Both the position numbers and the translations under genes were made by a program. The notes beneath the pieces are model-generated. The model was not told the DNA's origin. It saw only the letters and a list, made by a program, of their open reading frames with translations, and did no database searches. From Candidatus Thalassarchaeum sp. (GTDB lineage Archaea; Thermoplasmatota; Poseidoniia; Poseidoniales; Thalassarchaeaceae), in assembly GCA_016777225.1 (NCBI GenBank), contig JADHRW010000006.1, positions 34,618 to 98,617 of the forward strand: 64,000 nt of DNA. Direction: 5' to 3'. This document shows positions 37,533-47,600 of the stretch, piece after piece (within the stretch, counting starts at the first letter, position 1; each line of letters begins with the position of its first letter).

Positions 37533-39236
37533 CTAATTTTTAATTTCAGACATAGCAATTTCTACTTCACCAATTAGTGAGTTTAGATGCTCTGCATCGA
37601 AGCCTAACTCTAGTTCTGCTGCTGCAAACAAATCAGGTAATGTTTTTGTATTTCCTAATTCCATGGCATTAGAATAATCTTTTAGTGCCTTTTTTGGATT
37701 TTTTCGATGAGTTTGCCATAATTGTAATGCTCCTAACTGTGCTATGCCATACTCTACATAATAAAATGGAACTCCAAATAGATGTCCTTGTTGTTGCCAA
37801 GAAAGTTCTCTAAAATCTTCATTACCCTCCCAATCCATAACCGAACCAAATCTTTCTCTCAGAGAAATCCATTGTAATTTTCTTTCTTCTCTAGTATGTT
37901 CTGGATTTGCATAGATCCAATGCTGGAAAGCATCAATAGTTGCTATCCAAGGTAACAAGAAAATAACTCCTTCTAGATGACTAATTTTCGCTCTATCAGC
38001 ATCTTCCTGTTCCTCATAAAAGATACTCCAACCAGGTTGTGTTAGTAGTTCCATCGACATTGATGCAACTTCGGCAAATTCAATTGGATAATCTCTTTCA
38101 TCAATTAACTCTAAATGACCACAATATAGAGAGTGGAAAGCATGTCCAGATTCGTGAATCATTGTTTCTAAATCTCCTTGCAAACCAGCTGCATTCATGA
38201 ATATGAATGGAATTCTACTTTTTTCTAGATAGTATTGATACCCTCCAGGCGCCTTGCCTTTTCTTGTTTCTAAATCTAGAGTATCCATTTCTACTAATTT
38301 ATCAAATTTAGCTCCTAAGTCATTAGACATATTATGGAATAATTGAGACAGTTTAGTAACCATCTCATCTACTGTTTCAAATGGCCTCAATGGTAGTTTC
38401 CCTGCAATATCAGGTCCGCTTCCAGATTTTTCATTTACATCCCAGGGGGATAATTTATTCAATCCGAAAGAGGATTTTCTTTCTGAGTTAATTTTCTTAA
38501 CAATAGGCATACAAATTTCTTCTATTGATTTATGGAATATGAGACAATCTTCGACAGAGTAATCAAATCGATGCATCGCCCTAAACATATAGTCCGTATA
38601 TGATTTAAAACCCGCATTTAACGCTATTTGATGACGAATTTTTATTAATTCATCAAAAATTTCAGATAATTCTTCTGAATTTTCCATCCATCTATTGACC
38701 ATAGATTTCCAAGCTTCCTTTCTCTGAGTTCTATCATTTGATTCTAAAAAACCTCTCATTTCAGGAAATGTTCTTTCTTTCCCTTCAAACTCTACAGTCA
38801 TAGCTCCAGTAATTCCTTGTGCTTTAGTGACTAATTTTGTTTGTTCCACTCCTAGAGGTATATTTTCTACTCTAAATATCTCTATATCTGATTCTATTCC
38901 TCTAATCATTAAATTATATCTTTCAGGTAAGTCTTCTAATGACGAATGATCTATAATTCTCCGATTTAATTTATCTGAAAACTCTGATAATTTTGGTCGA
39001 ACATTTTCTACAAAATTTAGAAATTCATCCTTTTTTTCACTATTTTCCGTATCACAAGTCATTCCAATATAAAGCAAAGCACCGGTTTCTGATATGTGTT
39101 CTGCTAGATTAGATGAGTCAGAAATAAGAGTTTCAATACATTTAGAGCAGGTTAATTTTCTTTCTAACAAATCATTGACATAAGGTTCAATATTTTCCCA
39201 TGCAGAGGCATCAAAATCTTCTGATACGAATTTCAC
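37533..39236 (-). CDS. M3 family oligoendopeptidase (PepF-like)
   Basis: A cytoplasmic zinc peptidase that cuts short peptides. The metal site HESGH stands at residues 361-365, and the third ligand Glu is in ASMSMELL about 27 residues later. The following GVIFLLPWIATIDAFQHWIY and YYVEYGIAQLGALQLW segments are typical of PepF. Length 567 fits. It starts with GTG 39236; no ATG is suitably placed. A small zinc-finger gene ends 6 bases upstream, so the two are likely co-transcribed. It may take part in using imported peptides produced by the secreted proteases. Confidence 0.93.
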   Translation of the reverse strand: MKFVSEDFDASAWENIEPYVNDLLERKLTCSKCIETLISDSSNLAEHISETGALLYIGMTCDTENSEKKDEFLNFVENVRPKLSEFSDKLNRRIIDHSSLEDLPERYNLMIRGIESDIEIFRVENIPLGVEQTKLVTKAQGITGAMTVEFEGKERTFPEMRGFLESNDRTQRKEAWKSMVNRWMENSEELSEIFDELIKIRHQIALNAGFKSYTDYMFRAMHRFDYSVEDCLIFHKSIEEICMPIVKKINSERKSSFGLNKLSPWDVNEKSGSGPDIAGKLPLRPFETVDEMVTKLSQLFHNMSNDLGAKFDKLVEMDTLDLETRKGKAPGGYQYYLEKSRIPFIFMNAAGLQGDLETMIHESGHAFHSLYCGHLELIDERDYPIEFAEVASMSMELLTQPGWSIFYEEQEDADRAKISHLEGVIFLLPWIATIDAFQHWIYANPEHTREERKLQWISLRERFGSVMDWEGNEDFRELSWQQQGHLFGVPFYYVEYGIAQLGALQLWQTHRKNPKKALKDYSNAMELGNTKTLPDLFAAAELELGFDAEHLNSLIGEVEIAMSEIKN

Positions 39237-39242
39237 TTATTT

Positions 39243-39491
39243 TCATCTCCTATTGATTGACTTTGGACCAACAGGTAGATGATACTCATCTTTAGAGTAT
39301 TTAGCAAGTTTCCATACTGTTACGGCATGTCTTACTTTCTCTCTTATCGCATCTAATTCAGGATGATCTGGATTTTCATGCTGAATCCAACATGCTGTAC
39401 AAAATCTTTTACCACTATAATCTAGATAATTTCCAGGGGTACATTCTATTTCACAGTGTGAACATTTCCTGTAACCAAAGTATTTCGCCAT
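39243..39491 (-). CDS. Small zinc-binding protein, unknown
   Basis: 82 residues with two Cys pairs, CSHC and CTAC, about 20 residues apart, plus a further Cys between them. This reads as a treble-clef or ribbon zinc finger (RKCSHCEIECTPGNYLDYSG and KRFCTACWIQH). The C-terminal half is helical and basic. No family can be named. It precedes the M3 peptidase gene by 6 bases and follows the Cgi121-like gene by 66. It could bind nucleic acid or another protein. Confidence 0.6.
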   Translation of the reverse strand: MAKYFGYRKCSHCEIECTPGNYLDYSGKRFCTACWIQHENPDHPELDAIREKVRHAVTVWKLAKYSKDEYHLPVGPKSINRR

Positions 39492-39557
39492 ATTATCCCT
39501 ATCCTTTGCTCATGGCTATTGCATATCAGTTTGCCCCTCTAGATATTTCTTCTTTCA

Positions 39558-40121
39558 CTATATTTTTGAAGAAACTAGATGTAGAATGAAGCATTCTTCT
39601 AGAGATTTAGTTGAATTAATCTCCTTAGCATAACCTATTCTTTTCAATCCTTCAAAACTAGGTACTGGTCTTTGAGTCAATAGTTTCCCATTCATTCTCT
39701 CAATTAATATATTAGCATCATTATCAAAATTATTATATGATTCTCGATTCATAAATACTTCATTTAATTCATTTCCTATTTCTGATTCTGGTAATCTTAT
39801 AATCCAAGCTAATTTATCCCCATTACGTATTCCAGCATTATTTAACGCAATTTTCACTTGATGAGTTCCCGCTATTAATCTAATAAATTCTGCATCCATA
39901 CTTTTAGCAATCATCTTTTTCATTTTTTTATTTCTTTGCATTGAGTACCAAGCAGTCCATAAATGCTTTTCACTTGCTGCTACATCAAATGCTAAAATTA
40001 ACCAACAATTATCATTTTTATATTGATTAAATACTTTCAATATCTCATTTGTATCTTTTATTTGATTATTAAATTCCATCCCCCATGCGGGAAACCAAGG
40101 CATCTGGTCGTGCATTGCCAT
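39558..40121 (-). CDS. cgi121: Cgi121-like KEOPS complex subunit
   Basis: A 187-residue protein matching the Cgi121/TPRKB pattern: ILAFDVAASEKHLWTAWYSM (the family's FDA...HL..A start), then AEFIRLIAGTHQVKIALNNA (family ELLL..aG.RQI..Ai). Cgi121 is the accessory subunit of KEOPS, which adds threonylcarbamoyl to A37 of tRNAs that read ANN codons, and it binds the tRNA 3' tail. Archaeal Cgi121 is often found beside Hel308, and here the helicase gene lies 36 bases upstream in the same direction, which supports the call. The C-terminal 50 residues look divergent. The core KEOPS subunits Kae1, Bud32 and Pcc1 are not in the window. Confidence 0.68.
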   Translation of the reverse strand: MAMHDQMPWFPAWGMEFNNQIKDTNEILKVFNQYKNDNCWLILAFDVAASEKHLWTAWYSMQRNKKMKKMIAKSMDAEFIRLIAGTHQVKIALNNAGIRNGDKLAWIIRLPESEIGNELNEVFMNRESYNNFDNDANILIERMNGKLLTQRPVPSFEGLKRIGYAKEINSTKSLEECFILHLVSSKI

Positions 40122-40157
40122 ATGCTCCGATAGGCTCTAATTCAAGAAGGATGATGG

Positions 40158-42683
40158 TCATTTTATACGTTTAGAAACCTGTGATGCATTATTTACAGTA
40201 TTATCTACAAGCTTCATGCTCCAACCTCTTAATTCGGAAAGTTTAATTTTATCATTTTCAGTCATAGATGCCACATCTTTAACATTTGATACTCCTAGGA
40301 GGTTTACCATTTCTCTGGCTCTAACTCTCCCAACTCCTCTAAGTGTAATCAGAGCCAGTAAATCTGATTTACAACCATATCTGACTCTTCTATGAATTTC
40401 ATCTATTGCTTCATATAATACTCGATGAGAATTAATATCCATATTTTTTAATTCTCGATCATCCATCAGAATAGTTCGTGTTGAATATAGAAGCCATTCT
40501 GCTAAATCAACTCTACTTCTTAGATCTCCTGGTTGAACATTCCATTCATCTTCTAAATCACTTATACTTAGTTCTTCAATCCAAGATTGTAAAACTAAAA
40601 CAGCTTTCATCCTTCTTTCGTCATCTAGATCAACACTATTCGTTAATAATTCTCTTTCATGCCCGAATAATGCATCTTGAATTTTACTTATGTCTTTTTT
40701 TTGAGGCCATAGGGCTATGAAATCTGGAGTACATGTAACTAAATGTAGTAAACTAAATGGTGATATTTGCCTATGCTCGTCCAGTCCAGTTAAAACTCTC
40801 ATTGCATTATTTAATCCATCTTTTATTATTTTACCAGAAATTGGATTAAGGTACAACCTAGAAACTCTCAGACCCAATGGTGTTGCTGAATAAACCATGG
40901 CTTGTGAATCAGGCTCTTCTATCTCCTCAACTTCATACTTACTAGCTTTTTTAAATCCAAATATTGCGGGTCCTTTTCTTGGAGTACTTTCTGATAAATA
41001 TACTTCATTATTAGTATGAATCTCAACGCCATCAATCTTCGATGCAGAGTCAGCCCATGATGGTAAATAGTCATTCCAGTCTTCTTTAGAGGATTTAGTG
41101 GTCTTCTCTGATAGGATTCTTTTTCGAACTTCTTCAGATTCGCCTTCTTTTATTACCATGCCATTTTCAACAAGCCATTTAATCACTCTATCAATTTGAT
41201 TTTCTAGAGATTCTGATTGCATATGGGTTGAAAGAAAAGTCTTACTGAAAAACCTCCCTAATGAATTTCTATCATTCATGTCACTAGTAGCAATTAATGA
41301 AAGAATATGCGTTAATAATGCCGGGTCTTCTTCAGCACTATGGGCATTAGGATTAGCTAATTTAGAAGTTATTTCTTCAGGCTCCCCAAGAAGAAAATGT
41401 TCTACGAATTTTAATTCTTCATCAATATTTTTTGATATAATCCATGCATCTCCTTTCGAATCATACTTCGGTCTTCCTGCTCTACCTAGCATTTGTTTAA
41501 TTTCCATAATAGGCATTGGCATGTTTCTTCCTGCAGCAGTATTCCATCTTTTAACATCCCTAATAACTACTCTTCTAGCAGGTAAATTAACTCCTTGAGC
41601 TAATGTCGGAGTGGCTACGATACAGTATAAATCTCCATCTTTGAACATTTGTTCAATTTTATTCCTTTGTCCAGTAGTCAACCCTGCATGGTGGAATGCA
41701 ATTCCTCCTTTTACCGAATCTGCTAATTTTTTAACTAACGCTGAACTGTCTTCTCTTTGTTTCAATGACTCAGAAAATCGTTTCAATCGTTCTATCTTCT
41801 CGATATTATCATTACTCATATTCTCTTTTCTTTTCTTAATGATATGTTTAGATAATTCTCTTGCTTCTTTTTGTGCCCCCGCTCTAGAGTTAACGAATAC
41901 TAATAATTGCCCCTCTTCTTTTATTGTATCATCTAATGCTGCTTGCAAACTTTTACCATTAGTTCCTTTAATTGTTCTGGTTTCTGGCCACTCATCATCT
42001 CCTTTTCCATCAATTCTATGTACCTTTACTTGTAAATCAGTTAAAGTTCCTGAATGTAAAGTCACAGGCCTCCATTCAGAATATATCAGTTCAGCATCTA
42101 ACCATTTGGCTAGTTCTTCACAATTTCCAACAGTTGCTGATAGAGCAATGATCTGAGCCTCAGGTCTTTTATGTCGAATTCTCGAAATTAATACTTCTAA
42201 TGTAGGTCCTCTACCTGGATCATGTAGTAAATGAAACTCATCACTTACGATTATTCCAATTTTAGAAATTAGTTCCGAACGATTTCTAAGTAGTGAATCA
42301 AGTTTCTCACTTGTACAGACTAGTATGTCTGAGTTTTCCACTGAATTATTTTCGCCACTTCTATCTCCTACCGAGAGACCAACTTTCAAACCAACAATAT
42401 CTGCAATTTCTTTTAATTCATTATATTTCTCTGTTGCCAGAGCCTTTAGCGGAACAATATAGAGAGCTTTTTGTCCATCTAAATCGTTCTTTAATCTGTG
42501 AGCGATAGTAAGATGAGCTACTAGAGACTTACCACTTGCAGTAGGTATTGTCAACATTATATTCTTACCTGAAAGTGCTGCTGGTAATGCTTTCTGTTGA
42601 GGTGGATATAATTCTTTTATACCCCATTTATTTGTTAATAAATCGACTAAATCTTGAGATAGACCCAACCCTTCAATACTCAT
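40158..42683 (-). CDS. hel308: Hel308 superfamily 2 DNA helicase
   Basis: A 3'-5' helicase that remodels stalled forks. Motif I is PTASGKS (about residues 47-53), motif II DEFH (148-151), motif III SATVGN and motif VI QMLGRAGRP. The winged-helix and ratchet domains follow, and a helix-hairpin-helix near the C terminus (LRGVGRVRAREMVNLLGV). At 841 residues it is somewhat longer than the usual 700-720, owing to an acidic insert (about 530-600). It is transcribed with the Cgi121-like gene, a known archaeal arrangement. The 5' end is 70 bases from the thioesterase gene, which points the same way. Confidence 0.94.
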   Translation of the reverse strand: MSIEGLGLSQDLVDLLTNKWGIKELYPPQQKALPAALSGKNIMLTIPTASGKSLVAHLTIAHRLKNDLDGQKALYIVPLKALATEKYNELKEIADIVGLKVGLSVGDRSGENNSVENSDILVCTSEKLDSLLRNRSELISKIGIIVSDEFHLLHDPGRGPTLEVLISRIRHKRPEAQIIALSATVGNCEELAKWLDAELIYSEWRPVTLHSGTLTDLQVKVHRIDGKGDDEWPETRTIKGTNGKSLQAALDDTIKEEGQLLVFVNSRAGAQKEARELSKHIIKKRKENMSNDNIEKIERLKRFSESLKQREDSSALVKKLADSVKGGIAFHHAGLTTGQRNKIEQMFKDGDLYCIVATPTLAQGVNLPARRVVIRDVKRWNTAAGRNMPMPIMEIKQMLGRAGRPKYDSKGDAWIISKNIDEELKFVEHFLLGEPEEITSKLANPNAHSAEEDPALLTHILSLIATSDMNDRNSLGRFFSKTFLSTHMQSESLENQIDRVIKWLVENGMVIKEGESEEVRKRILSEKTTKSSKEDWNDYLPSWADSASKIDGVEIHTNNEVYLSESTPRKGPAIFGFKKASKYEVEEIEEPDSQAMVYSATPLGLRVSRLYLNPISGKIIKDGLNNAMRVLTGLDEHRQISPFSLLHLVTCTPDFIALWPQKKDISKIQDALFGHERELLTNSVDLDDERRMKAVLVLQSWIEELSISDLEDEWNVQPGDLRSRVDLAEWLLYSTRTILMDDRELKNMDINSHRVLYEAIDEIHRRVRYGCKSDLLALITLRGVGRVRAREMVNLLGVSNVKDVASMTENDKIKLSELRGWSMKLVDNTVNNASQVSKRIK

Positions 42684-42752
42684 TTTTCAGCCTCCGCCGG
42701 AGTGTGCCACAAACATTCTTACAATCGGCCGTTCTAAAGGATGCCGTGCAAG

Positions 42753-43229
42753 TCAATTCCATCTGTGGTATGCTGGATGACCTTCTTTGACTGCTACAAA
42801 TAAGCCATCTCCAGTAGCACATACTTTACCATCTGCCTCTAAAATCATTTTTACACTAGCTCTGTCTTCATTAATTTCAGCTATTTTTGCACTTATTTCT
42901 AATTTAGTATTTATCGGAGTAGGTCTTCTAAGTTTCATACTAAATGATGCTGTTACTGTACAGGGCGGTATATCATCGCCACTTTGATCCATCAATGCCA
43001 TAGTAGCCGCCCAGTTTCCATGACAATCTAATAATGTGCCAATAATTCCTCCATTAATCATACCAGGGAATGCTTGATGTTCATTCTTTGTTTCAAAGAC
43101 CATCTCTAATCCATTTTCGGTTCTAAATGATTTTATTTTTAGACCTTTTTCATTTGCTGGACCACAGCCAAAACAGATACTATTTGGTGCATATTTTTCT
43201 TGAACTGATAGGTCGTTGATGTCACTCAT
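42753..43229 (-). CDS. PaaI-type acyl-CoA thioesterase (hotdog fold)
   Basis: A 158-residue hotdog protein. The family pattern is ICFGCGPANEKGLKIK, FPGMINGGIIGTLLDCHGNW (active helix with Asp) and VTASFSMKLRRPTPINTKLE. Such enzymes hydrolyse acyl-CoA thioesters; the closest relatives clear aberrant CoA esters, often of aromatic or short acids. ATG 43229 is chosen over GTG 43241. It lies upstream of Hel308 in the same direction, with a 69-base gap; a functional link is not evident. Confidence 0.82.
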   Translation of the reverse strand: MSDINDLSVQEKYAPNSICFGCGPANEKGLKIKSFRTENGLEMVFETKNEHQAFPGMINGGIIGTLLDCHGNWAATMALMDQSGDDIPPCTVTASFSMKLRRPTPINTKLEISAKIAEINEDRASVKMILEADGKVCATGDGLFVAVKEGHPAYHRWN

Positions 43230-43313
43230 GATAGTTGACACAAGGTCAAAGGAATTGAATGATTCCTTAAATCTCTCATCAGACTATCTTTATTCTGTGA
43301 CCCTCTCCGGAGA

Positions 43314-44669
43314 TTGTTGTCATCATCTGAAGATAGAGATAAATCATTGGCTGCAACTCCTAAGGAGTCGCCAGCACCGCGAGCCAAAAGACGTCGTCAT
43401 AGACCTCTGAAAGTCGCAAATCAATTATCTCAGAAAAGACGGAAAGAGATTGAAAAAGCATTAGGTGGTAAATCTTCTTCTCCCAAGAAATGGGCTAGGG
43501 GATCAGGCTCTAAAACTCATCTTTTTGATCGAAAGAGGATAAAGCCATCTACTATAAGAAAACTTGAATTCAGCCTATTAGACGTTGAAATAGGTGATTC
43601 TTGGCCAATTCCTGTGACAATTATTCATGGTTCTAGGCCGGGACCTGTAGTAACAATTCTCGGAGCAGTTCATGGTAACGAACTAGTTGGACCATTAGCC
43701 CTAACCTACTTATGCGGCCCGAATTTTATTGGTGAAGGTCAAGATATAGATCCAACAATGATGGCCGGTACAATTAGGATAATACCTATTGTCAATATTC
43801 CTGGATATAGAAGACAAAATCGTAACTTTCCAGATGGTCGTGATCTTAATAGAAATTTTCCGGGGAATGATGAAAGTAATACGACTTCTCGAGTCGCCAA
43901 TCGTATTTGGACATCAATAGTTAAAACCTCAGATTATATTATAGATTTACACACTGCAGCTCCTGGTAGAACTAATATGCCTCAAATAAGGGCAAATCTC
44001 GCTCATCCTGAGAGTAATAGGATAGCAAGATCATTTGGTATAGAAACAATTCTTGACAATATTGGTCCAAAAGGTTCGTTAAGACGTGCTGCAAATAAAT
44101 CAGGAATTGGCAGTATTACGTATGAAGGAGGTGGTTCTAATGAAGCAGACCCAGAATCAGTTCAAGTTGCAATTTATGGGATTTTAAATGTTCTTCGAGG
44201 CTTAAGAATGATACCCGGTTATCCTAATCGACCATATTTTAGAATTTTAGCCTCTGGTTCTGTTTGGATTCGGTCTGATCAAGGAGGTTTGTTAGATATT
44301 TTGGCCCCCGCAGGTAGTTTTGTCAACGAAGACGAAATAGTTGCTACAATTACAGATCCTGAGAGGCCCGGAATCAGTCATGATGTATTATCTCCAAATA
44401 GAGGTTTACTAATATGTACAGCAACCCATCCGTTTGTAACTGCAGGAACTCCAATAGGTCATCTTCTACCTATGAAAAGTGGAATTAAGACTCTACAAAA
44501 AAGACTTGATGATGAAGGCCGTTTGATTATCAGTGGTTCCGATGGTGAACCTCCATGGAGAGAAGACGATGATGTGGAAGATATCTCTATTGAAGGTGAA
44601 TGGTCAGGTGGTAGTCCTGATGCCGAATGGGGACATAGCGATATTTCTTCCTTAGAAGAAGAATCTTAG
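43314..44669 (+). CDS. Succinylglutamate desuccinylase/aspartoacylase family protein
   Basis: A 451-residue zinc hydrolase of the AstE/AspA branch of the M14 fold. The core shows GAVHGNELVGP (first zinc ligands His and Glu), GRDLNRNFPG (Arg and Asn for the substrate carboxylate), DYIIDLHTA (third ligand His) and SITYEGGG (likely catalytic Glu). The N-terminal 75 residues are basic and disordered, unusual for this family. A beta domain of about 100 residues and an acidic tail follow the catalytic part. No ATG precedes the core in the frame; TTG 43314 is the best start. The substrate is unknown. Confidence 0.78.
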   Translation: MLSSSEDRDKSLAATPKESPAPRAKRRRHRPLKVANQLSQKRRKEIEKALGGKSSSPKKWARGSGSKTHLFDRKRIKPSTIRKLEFSLLDVEIGDSWPIPVTIIHGSRPGPVVTILGAVHGNELVGPLALTYLCGPNFIGEGQDIDPTMMAGTIRIIPIVNIPGYRRQNRNFPDGRDLNRNFPGNDESNTTSRVANRIWTSIVKTSDYIIDLHTAAPGRTNMPQIRANLAHPESNRIARSFGIETILDNIGPKGSLRRAANKSGIGSITYEGGGSNEADPESVQVAIYGILNVLRGLRMIPGYPNRPYFRILASGSVWIRSDQGGLLDILAPAGSFVNEDEIVATITDPERPGISHDVLSPNRGLLICTATHPFVTAGTPIGHLLPMKSGIKTLQKRLDDEGRLIISGSDGEPPWREDDDVEDISIEGEWSGGSPDAEWGHSDISSLEEES

Positions 44670-44671
44670 TA

Positions 44672-47600
44672 TTACTCATCAATAATTCTAGACGGTAAAT
44701 CTACCAATTCAACGATATCGTAATCATCAACCTTCTTACTTGGAATAGTAATTACAGGTATTGTTGCCGATAATTCTGGCAGTATAATCTCAGATGTTGG
44801 ATTGTATATTTTTGATTCTAGTAATGATAAATCAGGTGCAGAAGGTAATTCAGTTTTTGAGTAATTAGGAGTATAGTCAAACTTTACAGTAGGAATATTG
44901 TAAGCAGTATAAGCTTCTTCTAATGCTTTTTTCTTCGATAATCTCATATTAATTAATAACGCAATGGCTACTATAGCTAGAACTATGCTAGACAAAAATG
45001 CCAGGCCAATACTGCTGGATAAGAATGATAAGAGAATTTCAATAAATGTAGGAGGGGGAATCCAAACAACCATATCGATTTGCCATGAAAATTCTGTAGT
45101 GATTCCTGAATCTACAATCGTTGCCTTAATTTCTTGACTACTGGTTCCGTTTCCACATAGTAATATTGTAAGATTATCTGTATTCTTATCACATTTCAAT
45201 GAATTAATAACTAATCTTGTGCCTTCATTAGATATATTTTCATTTAACTCATATTCGCCTATTTGCCATGTTATTTCAGTTTCTACTTGATTAGGGATAT
45301 TGTTTAATCCAATTACTAGAGTATTATTCACTGCATCCCAATCATAAATTATTTGAGTTTGTGGAACAGTTAATACAAGATTTTGTCGTTTCAAGTCATC
45401 ATCTATCAAATCATTACAATCATCATCTAATCCATTCCAAATCTCAGTTGCTCCAGGGTATATCTCAGAAACCGAATCATCACAATCTTCAAAATCATAA
45501 TATCCATCTTCATCATTATCAAAATTAAATATTAGAGGATTTGACATTTTTACTAATACTTCTGAGCCATCATCTATACCATCGCCGTCTGTATCTTCAT
45601 CATTATGATCAGAATTAATAATATTATATTCTTCATAATCTGACAATCCATCTGAATCTGAATCAATTGTTCGGTAATCTTCATCAATTTCATCATCACA
45701 ATCATTATCTTTCTTATCTAATTCTTCTATTAGTGTAGGTGCTCTTTCATTATCGTCATCTGCACAATCTTGGAACCAATAAGATCCATCTGCATCTTTA
45801 TCTTCATCGAATATCAGTGGATTGGCACCAAGTTCTGCATATGTGTTGACCTCAATTCCATCTGAAAGTCCATCATCATCAGTATCACCATCATTAGGAT
45901 CTGTTGAGGTGTTGTAATATTCAACATAATCTGATAACCCGTCTGAGTCAGAATCCATATCGATAAAATCTTCATCAACCTCTTCATCACAATCGTTATC
46001 AATTGCATCCAATATCTCTGTCAGTCCAGGTGATCTCATGATATTCTCATCATCACAGTCTTCAAACCAATACCAATTATCTCCATCTGAGTCTTCATCA
46101 AAAATTAATGGATTAGCCCCTTGTTCAGCATAAACATTTACCTCTGGACCATCTTTTATACCATCTCCATCAGTATCAGAATTTCTATAATCAGTATTGT
46201 GTATATGATATTCTGGCCAATCTTTTAATCCATCATTATCTCTATCAGTAAAATTATATCCTTCATCAATGAAATCATCACAATTATCGTCAAATCCGTT
46301 TAATTTCTCCGGTTTCCCTGGATTAATCTCTGCATTTTGATCATCACAATCATTGAAATGATAGTAAAAATCAGAATCGTTATCTGCATCATAAATCAGA
46401 GGATTGCTTTGCCATAAATTGATTTCAGCCCCATCAGTTAGACCATCACTGTCGGTATCATCATCATTAGGATTTGTTTCATATATCGAGAGTTCCAGTG
46501 AGTCTGAAAGTCCGTCTGAATCAGAATCAGCTAGATTAGGATTTGTAAGATAAATAAATATCTCATCATAGTCATTTATTCCATCATTGTCTGTGTCGGC
46601 ATTATATGGGTCTGTACCCCAAACTAAGGTCTCATTTTCATCAGAAATACCATCGTCGTCATGGTCTAAATCAATATCCATACCATGAGTTATCATCTGC
46701 CATGAATTTAGAGTTCCTGAAGAACCGGATGTAGTATCTCTTATTTTCAAAGTCCATGTACCTAGGCTGCTTTCGTCCCAATGGTGTACTGTATTAAATA
46801 ACCAATTTGAATAGTCATTCCCCCCATCATTATGTTCTTCTGCGAGCCATGATTGTGTGCCATTCGGTGATTCTAAGACTATGTCTAAATCTCCTCTATC
46901 TGGGTGATCAATATCTACAATTATGTCTATACTTTCCAAACTTATATCTTCATTGATTTGCACATCAAATTCACTCCAAGAATTTGTTGAAGTTGGTATA
47001 TCAAAGGAGGGCATATAAGGACCAAATGTTTGATTTATCTCATTATCAACATTAGTCCAATTTTCAGCTAATGAAACAGCTGCACCCGCATCTATCGCTC
47101 CAAATCCATATTTATGGGATACGTCATGTCCAGCATTATTTATCCCCCAACTTGAATCATTTGGGTCATTTTTCCTGGCACTGTTTACTAGGATATGCTG
47201 TAAATCTCTCCATGTTAGATTTTCATTAGCCTCTAATATTAACGCTATTATTCCGGCTGCTAAAGGAGTCGCACTCGAAGTACCTCCAAATGAATTAGTG
47301 ACATTTCCATTATCATATCCTGCATCATCTGATGAAATATCAGGGTCATCGTGTATGTCAGTGGTAGTTATTGCTTCTCCATCTCCATTAGAATGCGATG
47401 TGACTAATATATTTGCTCCAGGTTCAGAGTAGTATGATTGTTCTCCATAATGAGTAATTGCCGCTACAGCTATTGTAAATCGACTATTGGCCCATCCATC
47501 ATAATTTGCATTATCATTACTAGTAAGTCCATTTCCAGCAGCCCAAGTAATAATATTACCACGCCCATTTCTCCCCTGATAGGCATCATCTTCAAATGCC

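Noticed and set aside
41611..42156. 181-codon plus-strand frame
   Set aside because: It lies wholly antisense to the conserved helicase motifs of Hel308 and has Ser/Leu-rich shadow composition.
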